Shown here one piece after another: positions 9,080-22,500 of a DNA stretch of 64,000 nucleotides. A program made the position numbers and the translations under genes. Source of the DNA: Trichoderma breve (lineage: Eukaryota; Ascomycota; Sordariomycetes; Hypocreales; Hypocreaceae); contig NC_079237.1 in assembly GCF_028502605.1 (NCBI RefSeq), positions 2,170,001 through 2,234,000 of the forward strand, read 5' to 3'. The notes under the pieces were generated by a model. It was not told the origin of the DNA. It was given only the letters and a program-made list of their open reading frames with translations, and did not search any database. How positions within the stretch are numbered: position 1 is the first letter of the stretch; the number at the start of each line of letters is the position of its first letter.

Positions 9080-11924
9080 CTACTCAGTAAGCTCAGTAGG
9101 CTTCTTGGTGTACAGCGACAGGCGGTTGCCCGCACCACAGTACTCGAGCTCGTTGCCGCTGCAAAGCATGTTACAGTCAGACGCCGGAGCCTTTAGAGAT
9201 GAAGGATCCAGGGTATTGCCACAGTAGCATTCGCTGCCGTATTCGGTGCCAAAGTACGTAAAGTCAGCACAGAAGTCGGCACAGGCCTCATCTGACATGG
9301 TGCCTGTTGCAGTGGCAGCGCCAGTCAGGGCACGGGTGCCGTTGCCCTCCGTCTGGCAGCCGACAAACACAAAGTCGCCAGCAGCAGCAGGTTGTTCAGG
9401 CTCTCCGCCAGTAACGTTGGCGTTGATGTAAAGCTCAAGGCGGTTGCTGGCTCCGCAGTACTCAAACTGATTACCACCGCAGGGCATGTTGCAATCGGCA
9501 AGGGGAGCGGTTGCGCTCGAAGTGGAAAGGAAGCTTCCACAGTAGCACTCATCACCATACTCAGTACCAAAGTACCTGTAGTCGGAACAGAACTCGGCAC
9601 AAGCCTCGTTGGTCATGTCAGCTGCCTGGGTAGCTGCCTGGCCCAGAGCGCGATCGCCTTGACCTTCCGTCCAGCAACCCACCAACGTGTAGGCACCAAC
9701 GGTGGGCTCGTGAGTAAGGGTGCCGGTGGGAGTGGGAGGCTGGGTGACGGTGGTTGAGTACAGCTCAAGACGGTTGCCGGCACCACAGAATTCACTACCA
9801 TCACCACCGCAAACCATGTTGCACTGATCAATGGGGGCTGCCTCACTGCTCTTGGCAAGCGTGTTACCGCAATAACCTGAGTCACACATTGGTTAGCACA
9901 AATGTAATTCAAAGACATGTAAGAATGAAATACTCACATTCGCGGCCATACTCGGTACCCCAGTAGACATAGCTGCTGCAAAAGTCTCTGCAGGTTTCCA
10001 GAGTCATAGTGTCATTGGCATAGGCGCTGCCAGCAAGCGCACGAACGCCATCGCCTTCGGTCCAGCAAGAAACAAGGACGTAACCATCGACTGAAGGCTT
10101 GTGAGTAGGAGTGGGAACTGCAGTAGTTGTCGGAGGCGCCGTTGTTGTCGGAGGCGCAGTGGTAACGGGGTTGCTAGTAGCAGGTTCACTGGTGGCAGGC
10201 TCGCTGGTCGCGGGCTCACTGGTAGCAGACTCGGAAGTAGTTGGCACGGCATCGGTGGTAGTGGCTGGGATGGTTGGGAGGCCCGTTGTGCCACCGGATC
10301 CCTCATCTCCTCCGTTGCAGGCGGCTGGGCTGGCAAAGTCACGGCAAGTACCGCCAATGTTGGCGAGGGACTTGAAGCTGTCAGACTGGTCACCGTTGAT
10401 GACATCGACATATCCCTGGTAGGCCAGACCACCCTGGATGGTGGTGTCGATGTTGAACAAAGTGTAGGATCCAACACACTGGCCCTTCTGGAGGTCGACG
10501 GTGGTGCTCTGCAACAGAGGAACGGGGCTGGTGGTCTGGGGAGTCTTGAACCAGATTTTAGCTTGCGCACCCTGGCTGAGGCGATCGTTGCGGACGGCAG
10601 CGACAGCAGTCAGAGCACCCGAAGATCCTAGCACACAGCTCTGGGGAGCCTGGAAGATGATGGCATCCTGGACAGGATACTCATTTCCGTTGTTGTCGTA
10701 GATGTCCTTGGTACCGTCGGCATTGTTGACAGTGACGGTGAAGGATGAGATGCCCGAAGAAGCAAGGATGTTGGCCGTGAAGGGGAAGAAGTCAAAGGTA
10801 TCATCAAAGCCTTGGCTGGTGCCCTGACGAGTTGCGGTGATGACACAAGAGCTGAGGCCGCAGTCGGTGGTGCCCTTGCGGTTCTTGTAAGTGAGGGTTA
10901 CGCTGGGTATGCTGGCCTTGGCAAGGCCGGTAGTCTTGACACGGATAAAGCCCGTAAACTGGAGAGTGGTGCCGCCATTGGCAAGAGTCAGCTGCAAGTT
11001 GACCGGCTTGATGTTGTAAGGCACAATTGGGTCGGAAAAAGTGACGCCCGGAGGGACAACCTCAATCATCTTTTGCAGGACAGTCTTGCAGACAGAGGTA
11101 AAGGTATCGGCATCGGCCAAGGCCTCCATGGTCGCGTTGTTATCAGAATTGAAAACCTTGAAGTCGGAGTTTTTGCTAATCTTGACGGATGGGCCGACAA
11201 CAAGAGGGTTCTGGGTCTCTCCGGAGAGATACTCAGTCACGACCTTGTTATCGAAGACGGCGTCGGAGCTGTCGAGACCAGCCTCGCCCTGGAGTCCAGT
11301 TCCGGCGGGAACGATATCGGGGAACTCAGTGTTGTGGACGCCACCAAGAGTGTGACCACAGGCGGTGACTTGGATCATTTCCTGAGTGCTGAAGCCCATG
11401 CGCTGAAACTGCTGCTGAAAGGTGAAGACAGAGTTTTGGGGCTGGGGAACGCCTGTAGGTCCCTTGCCGGTGGCATCGATACGGCCAACACGAATTGGCA
11501 CAGCAGGACCGCCGCAAGAGCGGACAGATGTGTAGACGCCCAGGGCGATAAGGTCAGCCAAGCTGGACCGGGGAGAGAGATAGGGAGCCATGAATTCGAG
11601 CGTCGTCTTGTGGCCAGGCCCGGTGTTTTCGCCATCGTCCAGCTCGTACTGGAGCGAGGCATCCAGACCACCAATGCCGAAGTTGATGTTGGCAGTGGAC
11701 ATGTCGTGGAAGCCGACCCGGAGCCACTCAGCGGCGTTCTGCCGGCCGGGCCCCGAGGCTTCGTTGGAGCATGGGTTCACGGTGTCGGCGAATTTACGGG
11801 CGCGGAACGACTGGAGCTGGGTCATGATCTCCTCAATCTCGTCGACTGCGTTGGGCCATGTGGGATCAGCCAGGGCTGAGCCAGCCAGGCCGAGGAGGCC
11901 CACCAAGGCAGCTGTTGACTTCAT
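9080..11924 (-). CDS. secreted haem peroxidase with three C-terminal WSC domains
   Basis: Two exons, 11924-9938 and 9876-9080, encode about 927 residues. The signal peptide MKSTAALVGLLGLAGSALA is followed by a plant/fungal-type peroxidase domain: distal Arg69 and His73 in WLRVGFHD, proximal His191 in ACGHTLGGVH. After a central region of unknown fold comes a Ser/Thr/Pro linker with SEPAT units repeated in tandem, likely O-glycosylated, then three WSC carbohydrate-binding modules with the usual cysteine pattern (SCWTEG or GCWTEG...ECYCG...CGAGNRLELY). The intron lies inside the first WSC domain and restores ECYCG. No transmembrane segment or GPI signal follows, so it is probably secreted or wall-bound rather than a stress-sensor WSC protein. 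Peroxidase-WSC fusions are, to my knowledge, found in ascomycetes; the substrate is unknown. The frame upstream of 11924 is treated as 5' UTR. Confidence 0.9.
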
Positions 11925-14900
11925 GGTGGGATTGCGAAAGACTCGATGCTCAATGGGCAATAGAGAGACTGTGTTCAACAAAAACAAAAAACGAATGAGA
12001 ACAGCTCAATTGGTCTTGCAGTAGAGTCTCTGTGTCGCTGTCTGTCTCTATCTCGACACACGCACAAGCGAGCGAGCGTGGATGGCCTCAAATCCCAAGA
12101 AAACGAGCGGGCAGACTCATCGCCTTTTAAGAAAAACAACAAAGAGAGAGAGAAAGGAAACGACGACGAGGATGAAAGTAATAGAGAAGGAAAAGGACAA
12201 GGAGAGTAGAGTCTTGACTGGAGGGTGTGAGAGCTGCAGCTGTATCGTATCGGGCCAGAGTCGTGCGATGGAGCTGCAGCTCTTGCACTGGTTCGTCGTC
12301 CATGGCTTCGCAGAAGCGTCAAAGGCTGCAGGCTCTGCAGGCTCTGCACCCTTGTCTTCAGCCCGGAGTGGCGGGATTGAGGCCGTCGATTGGAGAGATG
12401 CTGGCTGCAAGGGTTGAGTTGTTCAGGTCGTTCTCGTATTTTTGGCAGCCGACCTGCATTAGTCCACCGTTCAGGTACTTCAGGCACTCTCAGGCCCCAA
12501 AGCCAAGGGCTTTTTGGTGGACATTGTGCCAAGCACATGGCCTGGAGGGAAGGAAACAAGAGATAATCCACGCCCCGCAGATGCCGTCCATCCATGGCCA
12601 AGCCTTCCATCTGCTGTCGTGCTGTTGTTTTTCTTACATACTGTACGAGCACACACTTACTCATACTCTCTCACTCTCACCATCACCAAGGGCCAAAAAA
12701 GTCAAAGCCGAAACTAACATAGTCGATGCGGGCTGAAGAGCCGGATCAAGAGCCCGTGCTCACTCACGCCTCCCCACCTCCATTATGTTTGTGCTTGGCC
12801 CTTGTCCGGTGGCATGTGCCATGTGCAGCAGTGCAGTGCAGCTCCCGTACAGGCACAGGTCGCAATATTGCTTTCTGGGCACAGTCGATAGTCACCGACA
12901 TGCTTTTTTCGGACGGCACGGAGGGCGGGTTGGCAGCTGAAAAGACGGCGCTGATGCTTGCAGACACTTGCAGATGCTTGCTAGTATTGATTGCTCTGCT
13001 ATTGACCAGGGGCGTCTGTCTTGGCAGCGTAGACGAGGTGAACGAGCAGAAAAAGAGCCCACTCGCACACACACAGACTGACTGACCACAGTAATACAGT
13101 ACAGAAACAGGCACCAGACCATTTTATTGAATTTTCCCCATCGCCATCCCGTCTGATCCGCCTGCCGGCCTTGTCGAAATCCGTATCCCATCGACATACA
13201 CATGGACATCGGACGGGCGGCTAAAACCCACTGGCGTTATCAAAAGCTCCTAGGCCTAGTAATGGAGGGTCAAGAGGATCGGATATCGCGCCAGCTTTAA
13301 CCGGATCGACAGTAGCCCAGTGCTCACCAGGGGCAGCGTGATGGATTACACTCGGAAGCCAGCCGTAGCGCAAACCTTGAGGCCCAGGACGGGCTACAAT
13401 ATTCCAAGCAAGTGATTTCCATCGCATGGGTCGTGCCGCAAGCCACCAAGGGGGAATGAATGAATGCTGGCTACGCGTACTGAACGCATTTTGCTCTGTA
13501 CTAAGACCAACCTTGTTGATTGAGTAACACAAACAACAAATCACCGGTCCATGGGCCCAATAATCACACCCAAGAATTCTAGGCTCCTTTATTATCTGAC
13601 AGACTGAGAATACTCATACTAGCCGCATGGGCTTCGGCACAACGCTAGCGTGGCTATGTTGCTAATGGAACCAAAGAGATGCAGAAGAACAACTGCACCC
13701 GGCCCAGCTATCTCTCGTATTTTGGCCTTTTGCATCAACAATGCCCAGCCTAACCAGTGCATATGCAATGGATCGTCAGCAATAATTTATCCGCGGGTGG
13801 CTGCCTCGGAGAGCAGATTGCTGATGCAGCTTCACAATGCGACTGAGAAAAATCGATGCCTCTCTTTACACGTTTACTCGCAACCCATGACCGATTGAGC
13901 CTCGTCTCCATCCGACATCCGGCCAATAAGCAGCTTGCTTTTCAAATCCTCCACCGGTCAGTTGCGAATGCAGATGCAGATGCTGGCAATAGCCTCTGCG
14001 GCTGGCTGTCTCGACTATTTTGTCGCCCCCAACGCCATCAATCTCCACCAACCCCAGGTAACCTCGAATCCACACTCCAGACCGTCTTCGCAACCAGCAA
14101 TAGGTTACACGGCATAGGCTTCTCTTGACCAGACTTTTCCTCATGCCTCGTCTTCTTCTTTGGGAACTCGTGCGTGTTCGGAGGTACTAACGACGTACAT
14201 ACATGCGAGAACATTCGTAGTAGATGCGCCACCATGTAAGTGGGCGGAGCGGCTGGACCTTTGAACAACATCACAATTTCCTTCACGGCCCCGTTTGCCT
14301 GCATCGAGGGGCAGGTGGTGAGCCGCAACCCGGCCACACCCTCTCCGCTGCTCGTGGACAATCGCTTGACCAGATCCCGGCCGTTCACGGGTCCTCGCCA
14401 CAGATATTGGCCATGGTTTCTGGCTTCCGCGGCCTCGCTACCACCATGCAGCTCGATTCAGTTCAGTTCATTCGGTTCGCAATGCAACATGTGTGATGAG
14501 TCTACTAGAGACCCTGCAGGTTAAACCTCTTCAGCAGCAGAGACAAAGGCCGAGAACCATCAATCCCTGCGCGCCATTGTTCATTCTACATCCCGAGTCG
14601 TCCATTATGAGGCTACAATGGCTCTGCTTTCGGCCAAGAAGCTTGCCGAGATTCCGGTCCCTTCCTCCGCAATGCAACTACCAAGGTGCTCATCTCATAT
14701 CGATCAGCCTCACTGTTTAGAGGGTCGCCAAATAAATGACTTCGCTAAGCATATTATTTCCCGAACGGATCAATACTAATACAGCGCATGCGGCAAATTA
14801 AATGAAATATGACCACCAACCAATAGTCGAGTCTCTTTTTGTTCTTTGTTTCTACCCGATAGTGACACGCCAAGAGCGTCCTCCTGGCCTAGCCGGGCAA

Positions 14901-15121
14901 CAAAAGACACCCAGCGGAGGATTCTGTACGCCACGGTAACATTGATTAATACCACCAGGAACGGGGTGGATGCCTTTCACTCATGTCTAAATTTACACTT
15001 CTCTTGACCGGTTCGCCACCTTTCTATGTATCACGGAGGGATACCATGGTCCGTCCCTTGCTCGGCGAATAGTCTAGATTCATCTTCCGTTGCCATCTCC
15101 TTGTCGTTTCCTGCGGGCTAA
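11925..15121. other. intergenic region, about 3.2 kb
   Basis: Upstream of the peroxidase gene and downstream of the second dehydratase. I see no open frame with recognisable motifs or a plausible intron chain. It contains short purine- or pyrimidine-rich runs (for example 12117-12210 and 12650-12690) that could belong to the peroxidase promoter. Confidence 0.5.
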
Positions 15122-16281
15122 TCAGCTTGTGTGCGCCGCGGCTGCTTGGCTTGTGACATAGTGCTCGAGTAATTCGTAGGAGATATTGCACCCTCCACAT
15201 ATCACAAGCACAACCACACTATTCTTGTTGAGTCCGGGAATCAACTCCTTCAGCCGCCCGCTGTACACCACCGCGGGAACGACTCCACACGACAACTCGA
15301 CCAGGAAGCGCTCCTCGCTTGCGAACCGCTTACAGGCGGCAATGGCTTCGGCGTCGGAGAGCACCACGGTTGAGACCTGCTCACGGAGTCCGTACTCAAA
15401 GGCCCTTTGGCAGACCCTTCTCGCACCCAGGGTGGTGGCAAGACTAGTGATGGCAGGCAGGGTAATCAGCTCGCGCTTTTGGACTGCCTGATGGAGAGAG
15501 TCTGCTCCGAGAGTTTCAACGGCAATGACTCGAGTCTGTTGCATGGAGAGGTCGTCGAGACCCTGCACGACACCAGACAAGAGGCCACCTCCACCGACAC
15601 TGCAGATAATGGCATCGACGTTGCCTATGCGTGCCGTCACGTCGTCATCTGACACACCCTCAATGGACACCGGATAATGTTTGGTCATGGCGGGGATTTG
15701 TCTTGCAATCTCGTGCGAGATGCCCGCGGCACCGTCCCAAATCTCCTGAGCGTTGAATGGAGGTACATAGATGGCAACGTCTCCCTTGGTACGGGCTTCC
15801 TCCATGAGGGTTCCCGTCAAGTAGTCATCTGCCTCTTGCCACGAGGCCCCCTTTTGAATAACATCAGTGGCACCGGCCTGTCGCAGCTTGTCAATCATGA
15901 AGGCTGAAGTCGACAGCGGGACGACAATGGTGGCCCGGCACCCCAAGGTGATGGCGGCATGGACACAGGCCAGCCCGGCGTTGCCTCCGGACGAGCAGTA
16001 GAAATGGACCTTGCTGGTGTCTGCGCCTTGAGCGGCGAGTTTGGCCATCATGTAGTTGCCTATGCCGCGAGACTTGAAGGACCCTGAGGGCTGGAGGTTC
16101 TCCAGCTTGAGGAAGACATTGCTGAAGCCATGTTAGCGTCTTTCTTTCGGGGCGAAAAGCAAGAAAGGGGAACCCAATGTGAGTGTTTTTGTCCTTACCA
16201 ACCAGCCACTTCTGAGAGAGTGTGTGATTTGATGAGTGGGGTTTCGATGTAGGGGATCTTTGTGTGGATTTCTGACCCCAT
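15122..16281 (-). CDS. L-serine/L-threonine dehydratase (PLP enzyme), copy 2
   Basis: Second member of the CHA1/SDS ammonia-lyase family in this window. Exons 16281-16199 and 16121-15122 give about 360 residues. The protein starts MGSEIHTKIPYIETPLIKSH and shows the PLP-lysine motif SGSFKSRG, CSSGGNAGLA, the phosphate loop VGGGGLLSG and the end motif VICGGCNIS. The intron (GTAAGG donor, TTCAG acceptor) splits a Cys codon in phase 2 at exactly the aligned position of the intron in copy 1, so the two genes share an ancestor. They are clearly diverged: copy 2 has an insert around QIPAMTKHYPVSIEGVSDDD between the substrate-binding and PLP-phosphate regions. It also has Cys where copy 1 has Ser in the final CGG motif. 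Both copies look intact. Confidence 0.92.
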
Positions 16282-18034
16282 GGTTGCTGATGGGGGTTGT
16301 AAGGAGAGATGAATGGGATCCGATGCCCTCTCGGTAAGTGATGTTGATGCCCAAAATATGCGTTGCTAAATCCTGATTGGTCACGTTCTATAACAGAAAA
16401 AAAGACATGAACAATGATTGGAGTGGACAAGTGAGTGAGCGCTGAAGCGATCCAATATGTTCAATACTGTCTCGTTGATATATAAGAAGTTGATAAAAGA
16501 TTTCCATCTGGAACTAAGGAACCGACTACTGACGGGTACCTAGTCAGAATGAGGGGTTGCCACCCAAAAGAAGCTACGTTCTGTTTCACTGTCTTACGGG
16601 CTGTTGGTTTGTGATTCATGCACGCCTTTGACTTACATGCGCCCTTCTGTCAAAAATGTCAAAAATGTCGTTTTACAGCGACGACTGAGGATTATGGCAA
16701 TGGGCTTTCTAACTATGTTGACGATGCCTGTTGAGGACGTGGCGTGGCGTCTCATTTCTGGCTGTTAGTGCCTGAATCTGCATGTCTCTGATCGACGCTG
16801 CTTTTTTTCCGATGGTGGACAAATGAGCGTCATCCAATGGATTATGATTTGCCCTTGCAGGTAAGATCTTTAAGCAGCAACGTGGTGAATGAGCTGCGTC
16901 TCATACTCACCACATTGTGTTGGGTTCCATCCGTCTCCATCTTTTTTGACTTTTTCCCGTTTTTTTTCAATCCTCCTCCACTGGACCCTGCATCTATTCT
17001 ATTTAGTGAGACAATTTCCATGCTAGTTCTTCTTTGTGTTCTTTCGAATAATAAGCTGAGTCGCGGTGAATTGAATTCAATTGGACTGCAAAATCATGGT
17101 GCTGCAGTTGAGAAAACATTCATTCGGTCCTTTGCAGTTAGCAATTCTGCCCACACTGCGCGGAGGATGGCGATGCTGGCAGTAAACTCGACTGCACAGC
17201 CACACTTTTCAGGCTCAACCGACAGAAGCCTTTTCAGTAACTAACCACCTGAGGTAACCATACTGCGATGCACTCATACAGGTAGTAGGCTGCCATTTAT
17301 GTACCGTTAGCTACCTGAATGCCAAGATAGATACACTTCTCGCCTGTCCTGTTCACCTTTAGTATTAGCACCTACATACCTGGTAATGATCATCACGGCA
17401 GCATCTGATCCGGAATCTTGTTCGAATTCCTCCCTCTTCACTGGCTGCCTCCAGCTACCCAAATAGCCTTTCCACCACTGACGCAAGGGATCAAGCAACC
17501 AAGTAAAAGATCTCCCCAGCAGTTCGCCGTCTTTAGTTCAGCTGCACCAGCCTCAGCCCCAAAAATACACCCCCACATGGCCCCGGTCTCAGCCACAGCG
17601 CCCGGTACGTACTTGGCACTCGTACGCAAGCATCAAACCACACAGGACCCTCCGGTACGTCATCCAGTGACGATTCCTCCCCGCCACAAGCATGTGCCCC
17701 TCTGGTGAGCCACACTTTGATGGAGAATCGCTTCGACAATCGGCTCTTCTTTTTCCTTTTCCTTTCGTCCAACTGACTCGAACTCGTGCATCTTCTTTCT
17801 TTCTTCTTTTGGTATTTTACAGAAACGATCGTAACGGGTTTTCATTAATTCCGGTTGTTTTCTTACCGCTTTTCATCGTTCTTCTTCCTGCCGAGGTTTT
17901 CCATCTTCACATCTATCTAAACCATCTCTCATCCTTCTGCATATATCACACACCACCTTGAACCTCACTCTCACACCACCAATCAAAATCGACACTTTGA
18001 TTCTTCTTCTTCGTACTTCAACAAAACCTCCATC
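16282..18034. other. intergenic region between divergent genes
   Basis: About 1.75 kb holding the promoters of dehydratase copy 2 (-) and the MARVEL-type gene (+). Bases about 17730-18030 are pyrimidine-rich, typical of a strong fungal promoter and 5' UTR. No supported gene. Confidence 0.5.
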
Positions 18035-18987
18035 ATGGGCGCAGGTCTAGGCTTCGGCCTCAAATTCGTGCAGTGGTTCATCCGCGGCATCCAGTTCTGC
18101 TGCTGCGCCATCGTCCTCGCCATCTACTCCTACTTCCTCGCAACGCTGCACAACCACAAGCTTCCCATCGCCACCAGCCTCCGCGCCGTCGAGGGCATCT
18201 CTGGAGCCGGCACTCTGTACACGCTGCTGGCCCTGTTGATGCTCTGCTGCCTCGCTGGCCACACACTGACGGCTTTCTTGGCTGTCGTGCTTGACGTCTG
18301 CTTCATCGGAGCCTTCATCTACGTCGCCATTGCCAACAAGAACGGCGCCGGCTCATGCAACGGCGTGCTTGATACGCCTTTTGGCAAGGGTCAGTCAGAT
18401 GCCACTGTCCAGGCGGATAAGGGCTTCACCAGACTACCGAGCTTCCACACGGCTTGCAGACTGCAGACAGCCTGTCTCGCCGTGTCCATCATCGCAATGT
18501 AAGCAAGCCTTTTGAATAAACCTCGTATATAGACTCAAAAACAACTAACTTCTCCGCCAGTATCTGTTTTGCCTTCTCCATCCTCATGGAATTCGCCCTC
18601 TCGCGCCACCACCAAAAAGAGAAGCGCTTCGGTCCCAGCCCCCAGAACAACTACACCTCCGGCTTCGGCAAGCGAAAGGGCGGCTTCTTCGGACGCATCT
18701 TTGGCTCCCGCCAGGTCGTCGACGGTAGCGAGGAGGGCAACATGCTACCCCAGCACCCGCAGCCCGACCAGCTCAACACTGACAACAACGACATCTCCAA
18801 CCCGTACAACCACACCGACTATAACCCCAAGTACGAGACTGGTTACGGGTACACCGGCGTCACCGGCAACAACAACACCGCTTACACGGGTGCTGGTGGA
18901 TATACGGCTCCGCATACTACCGCTGGGTATGGACAGCCGGTTAACTACCGCTACGAGGATGGCATTTACGACTCTGCTCAGCATTAA
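18035..18987 (+). CDS. MARVEL-type four-helix membrane protein
   Basis: Exons 18035-18498 and 18561-18987 give 296 residues; the phase-2 junction restores ATT. Four hydrophobic segments are visible: about residues 12-34 (after the charged start KFVQWFIRG), 50-72, 75-100 and 146-168. A long hydrophilic tail follows, rich in Tyr, Asn, Gly and Thr (NPYNHTDYNPKYETGYGYTG). This four-helix layout with a cytosolic tail matches fungal MARVEL-domain proteins of the plasma membrane or eisosome region. The basic stretch GKRKGGFFGRIFGSRQ just after helix 4 looks membrane-proximal. No enzymatic function is suggested. The gene is convergent with the STRIPAK subunit gene, with 0.5 kb between their stops. 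Confidence 0.75.
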
Positions 18988-19508
18988 GTCCATTATGAGC
19001 TTGACGCCTCTGGCTCGGTAGTACCACAGAGGTCTACATCAAGTTGACAAGCAGGAAAGCAAGAAAAAAAAAATGAAAACCTCAAAAAAAAATTATGTAC
19101 AACTTGTATCAATGTACGATGAAGGAGCAATCAGGAGGCACAATAATAGCCTTACTGTGCTCAACGAGAATATATGGGCTGGGAGGGTATTTGCAAACAT
19201 GAACGGATATCAATTGTCACGTAGACATAAGGGGGACAATCGCCTCCAGAGTTTTGACTTGTCAGCTCAAAAATTAATAAGTAATGAATCACAGGTGTAT
19301 ATCTACTATCTATCTACATATGCACTCCGTACTCCGACTCGTCGCTGTGATAAGTGCATATAGTCAGTGCTTGTGTTTATGTATAATCGGTGTCTCAATC
19401 ATGAGTCGCTTTCAGTGGAAAAAAAGCACTTGACACTCTCGCTCCACAAAGTTGATGCCAATCTATTCATCCCCCCCACGACCAACAACCCCCTCATTTC
19501 CCATCTTA
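18988..19508. other. intergenic region between convergent genes
   Basis: About 0.5 kb, AT-rich, with A-runs near 19063-19090. It probably holds both 3' UTRs and terminators. Nothing coding is supported. Confidence 0.5.
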
Positions 19509-22500
19509 TCATCCCCAAGTCGATTCCCCATGGTCCATCTCACTCATAGTATCATCCCCATTGAGCATCAAGTCCGTCCAGTTCAGATCCACCTTCTCCA
19601 GCTCCCTCGAGAAGAAGTCCTGCTCCTCCCTCATGGCGATGCGAATGTCGGCCGCAATCTTCTCCGGGTACCGCCGCACGTTGAGCCAATGCGTCAAGCT
19701 CCGCAGCGCCTGCTCCAACGGCAGCGCCGAGTCCACCTCGGCGTCAATGTCGCTGCCCGCGAGCCACTCATCACGAAGCTCGGGCCTGCAGTGGAGGTAG
19801 ACGGCGGTGATGACTCGCATGTTGGACTGCCTCCACTTACGGCCACAGTACGGCACTTGGCCCTTGAAGAGTTTGAGTGTGTATAGCCGCAGTTCGGGCT
19901 GGGGTACCCTCAGAGACTTCTTGAGGATGGTGGATGACTTATACTGCACCAGCAGCAAGTTGCGGTGCGCCTTGTTCTTGCAGATCTTCTGCATCACCCT
20001 GAGGTAGTTGATCAGGGAGAAAAAGTTCCTCCTCGAAAAGTCGGTGATGGGCTCCAGTGGGAGAGTGCCCAGGGGCAGCCCCATTTCGTCAACCTCTGGT
20101 CTCATCGGGACATGTTCCTCGCTGTCGACAGCCACATCTTCCATCTGGTCCACAACCGGTTCCTCTAGCTCTCGCTGTCTCTTAATCGGCGGCGGCGCCG
20201 CATCATCTCCGCTGTCTTCTCCTGCCAATCGCCCGTTGTCTTCATCTTCACCATGAACGTTTTCTTCGTCCATGTCTTCTTCCTCGTTGTCGGCATCGCT
20301 CTCGGCCTTATCCTTAAATTTTGACCGAATGTTGCAAAATTGGAAGAAGCTGCAGGCAATTGTAAGTATACAAAATTCGTCATATCCAGGGACGGGTAGG
20401 TTGCTTCTCCTTACCTATTTTCAACATGATCCATCTTACTGTCGACCACTTGTTGAATGTCTTGGTGCGCAAAGAGCTTGAGGACCAAAGGGAGGTAATT
20501 AGAATCCAGCAGAAGCTGAGTCAAGTATTCAAACTTGAGAACATCTGAGACCCAAACCTGTTAGCTGAGCCATACTTGACGCAATGCTGATTCGATAATA
20601 CCCACGCGAGAGTCTAAGCCACTTCAGCAAGAGTAGGAGAATTGCTGTCATTGCCTTTGAGGTAATCTCCCTTGTTCGAGTGGCGTCAATCTCTTCAGGG
20701 GTCGGCTCCCCATCTTGCTCTGCCTGTCCTTGTCCACCCATATCCATACCCCTCTGCGACCCATGGCCACCATTAACGCCGGGATTATTAGCCCTATTAG
20801 CCATCCCTGCCATCTGATTCTGCTGCTGGGTCACTATGGCCGTGACATTAACAAGGATGGGACGAAGTAAAACAATCACTATGGACTGAAGGTGAGGCAA
20901 GGCATCGCTCTACAAAGGATGGATTTGTTCGCATTAGTCGTGAATCGGAGACGAGCAAATGAAGAAGTTGAGAGCAGGGTTCACTTACATAGAAACGTTC
21001 CACCGCCATGAGCCGTTGCTTGTCGCGTTCGCTCAATCTATCCGGTTGAGGGCCAAGATCAAGCTCAGGGCCTTGAAATGGTCGTTCTTTCTTCTTCTTC
21101 TCTTTATTATCCTCCACTTTTAGTTCACGCAACACCTCTCTCTCTTCCAAGGTGAGCTCATTAAGATCAAGTTCCTCAATATCATCATTATCGCTTTCGT
21201 CAGCATCGTCGTCAGTCTCCCAGCCGCGCTCAAATTTGAGAAATCGCTCTCGCTCCTCCCAGAGCTGACGAGTCGCTCGGGTCATCCTGACACGCGAAGA
21301 GAACAGTTGTCCCGCTTCGAGAATTGAGGCGGGAATATCGCTGCCCTCCCATTTTCTAGAGACCAGAGGATTGCCATACCCCGCTTCACCTTTCCCGCCA
21401 GCGCTGTTACTGGTGGCATCAAGAGGAGGATACATGAATGGAAAATTTTGGTTAGTCTGGTAGTTTTGCTTCTTACCGCCCTTACCACCGACTCCCGGAG
21501 ACGGCGGTGGTGATGGTGCTGGGGTGGCAATGTGTACTGGCTGGTTAAGGATGGACGCTCCTCCCATTTGTACATTTGGTGGTTGTGGAATAATGCCGTT
21601 GGCACCGTTTCGGCTCGCAATATTAGGCAGAGGTGGGAGAAGTGATGGGTTGTCAGCCTCCAGTGGTATCAAGGGCTGCGGAGGGACATAAGCCGGGTAT
21701 TTCGACGTTATTTCCTGGCGGAAAACATGATAGTCTAAGGGATTTGCTGTGATTGTATCTTTGGTCTTGTCTCCATTCGTCAGCTCGCTGGTGGCTTCCT
21801 TGACACGCTCAAGGTCTTTGGTTCCACCGAAAACAAGAAGAATCGATTTCCAGAACAAGAGGAAAATCTATGCATGATTTGTCAGTGATCATCTCGCCGA
21901 AAAGCACAGAAAGTACCAGACAGAGGTTGCAGTGGGTTTCTTACTTGAGTATGAGGCATGGTGCTCTGTTCATCCCACCTCAACTTGGAGGTCGCCAACA
22001 TCATGAAATCAACCAATGAGGGGTTCAACCCAACTATATATCCAAGGTCAGCATCGTGCACGTCTTCCCAGTGCCACGGACGAAGCATGGCATCGCAAGC
22101 TGTGGTACATACGCAATTTTGCTTCTGTCGACGCCATGTCTTCGGGGTCGTTCAACGTCTCCTGAACAACAATATACATAATCGTCAGGAGATTCATTAG
22201 TTCGTCCTGGGCATCCTGAGCACTGGCTTGTTGGATCTCGCCAGCCCTATCAACGTTAGACTCTTCTCGACACCTTGAATAATTGCACCACGTGCGAGCC
22301 ATAAATCATACCAATGGATCTCAAAGACATTTCTCAGCGCTTCCCAAACGACCGATAGGCCTCCCAGCGATGTCAAACACGTCACGCCAGCCTTTATCGC
22401 CTGTAACTGAGGGATACTTGCAATCGACCGGCTCGATTCATCCGTGGCGTGAGGCATTGCTGTATCCCCCCATCTCCCCAACACCAGATACATAATCTTT

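Noticed and set aside
10812..11879. 355-codon open frame (+) inside the peroxidase gene
   Set aside because: It is the antisense shadow of a strongly supported peroxidase exon, produced by that gene's codon bias.
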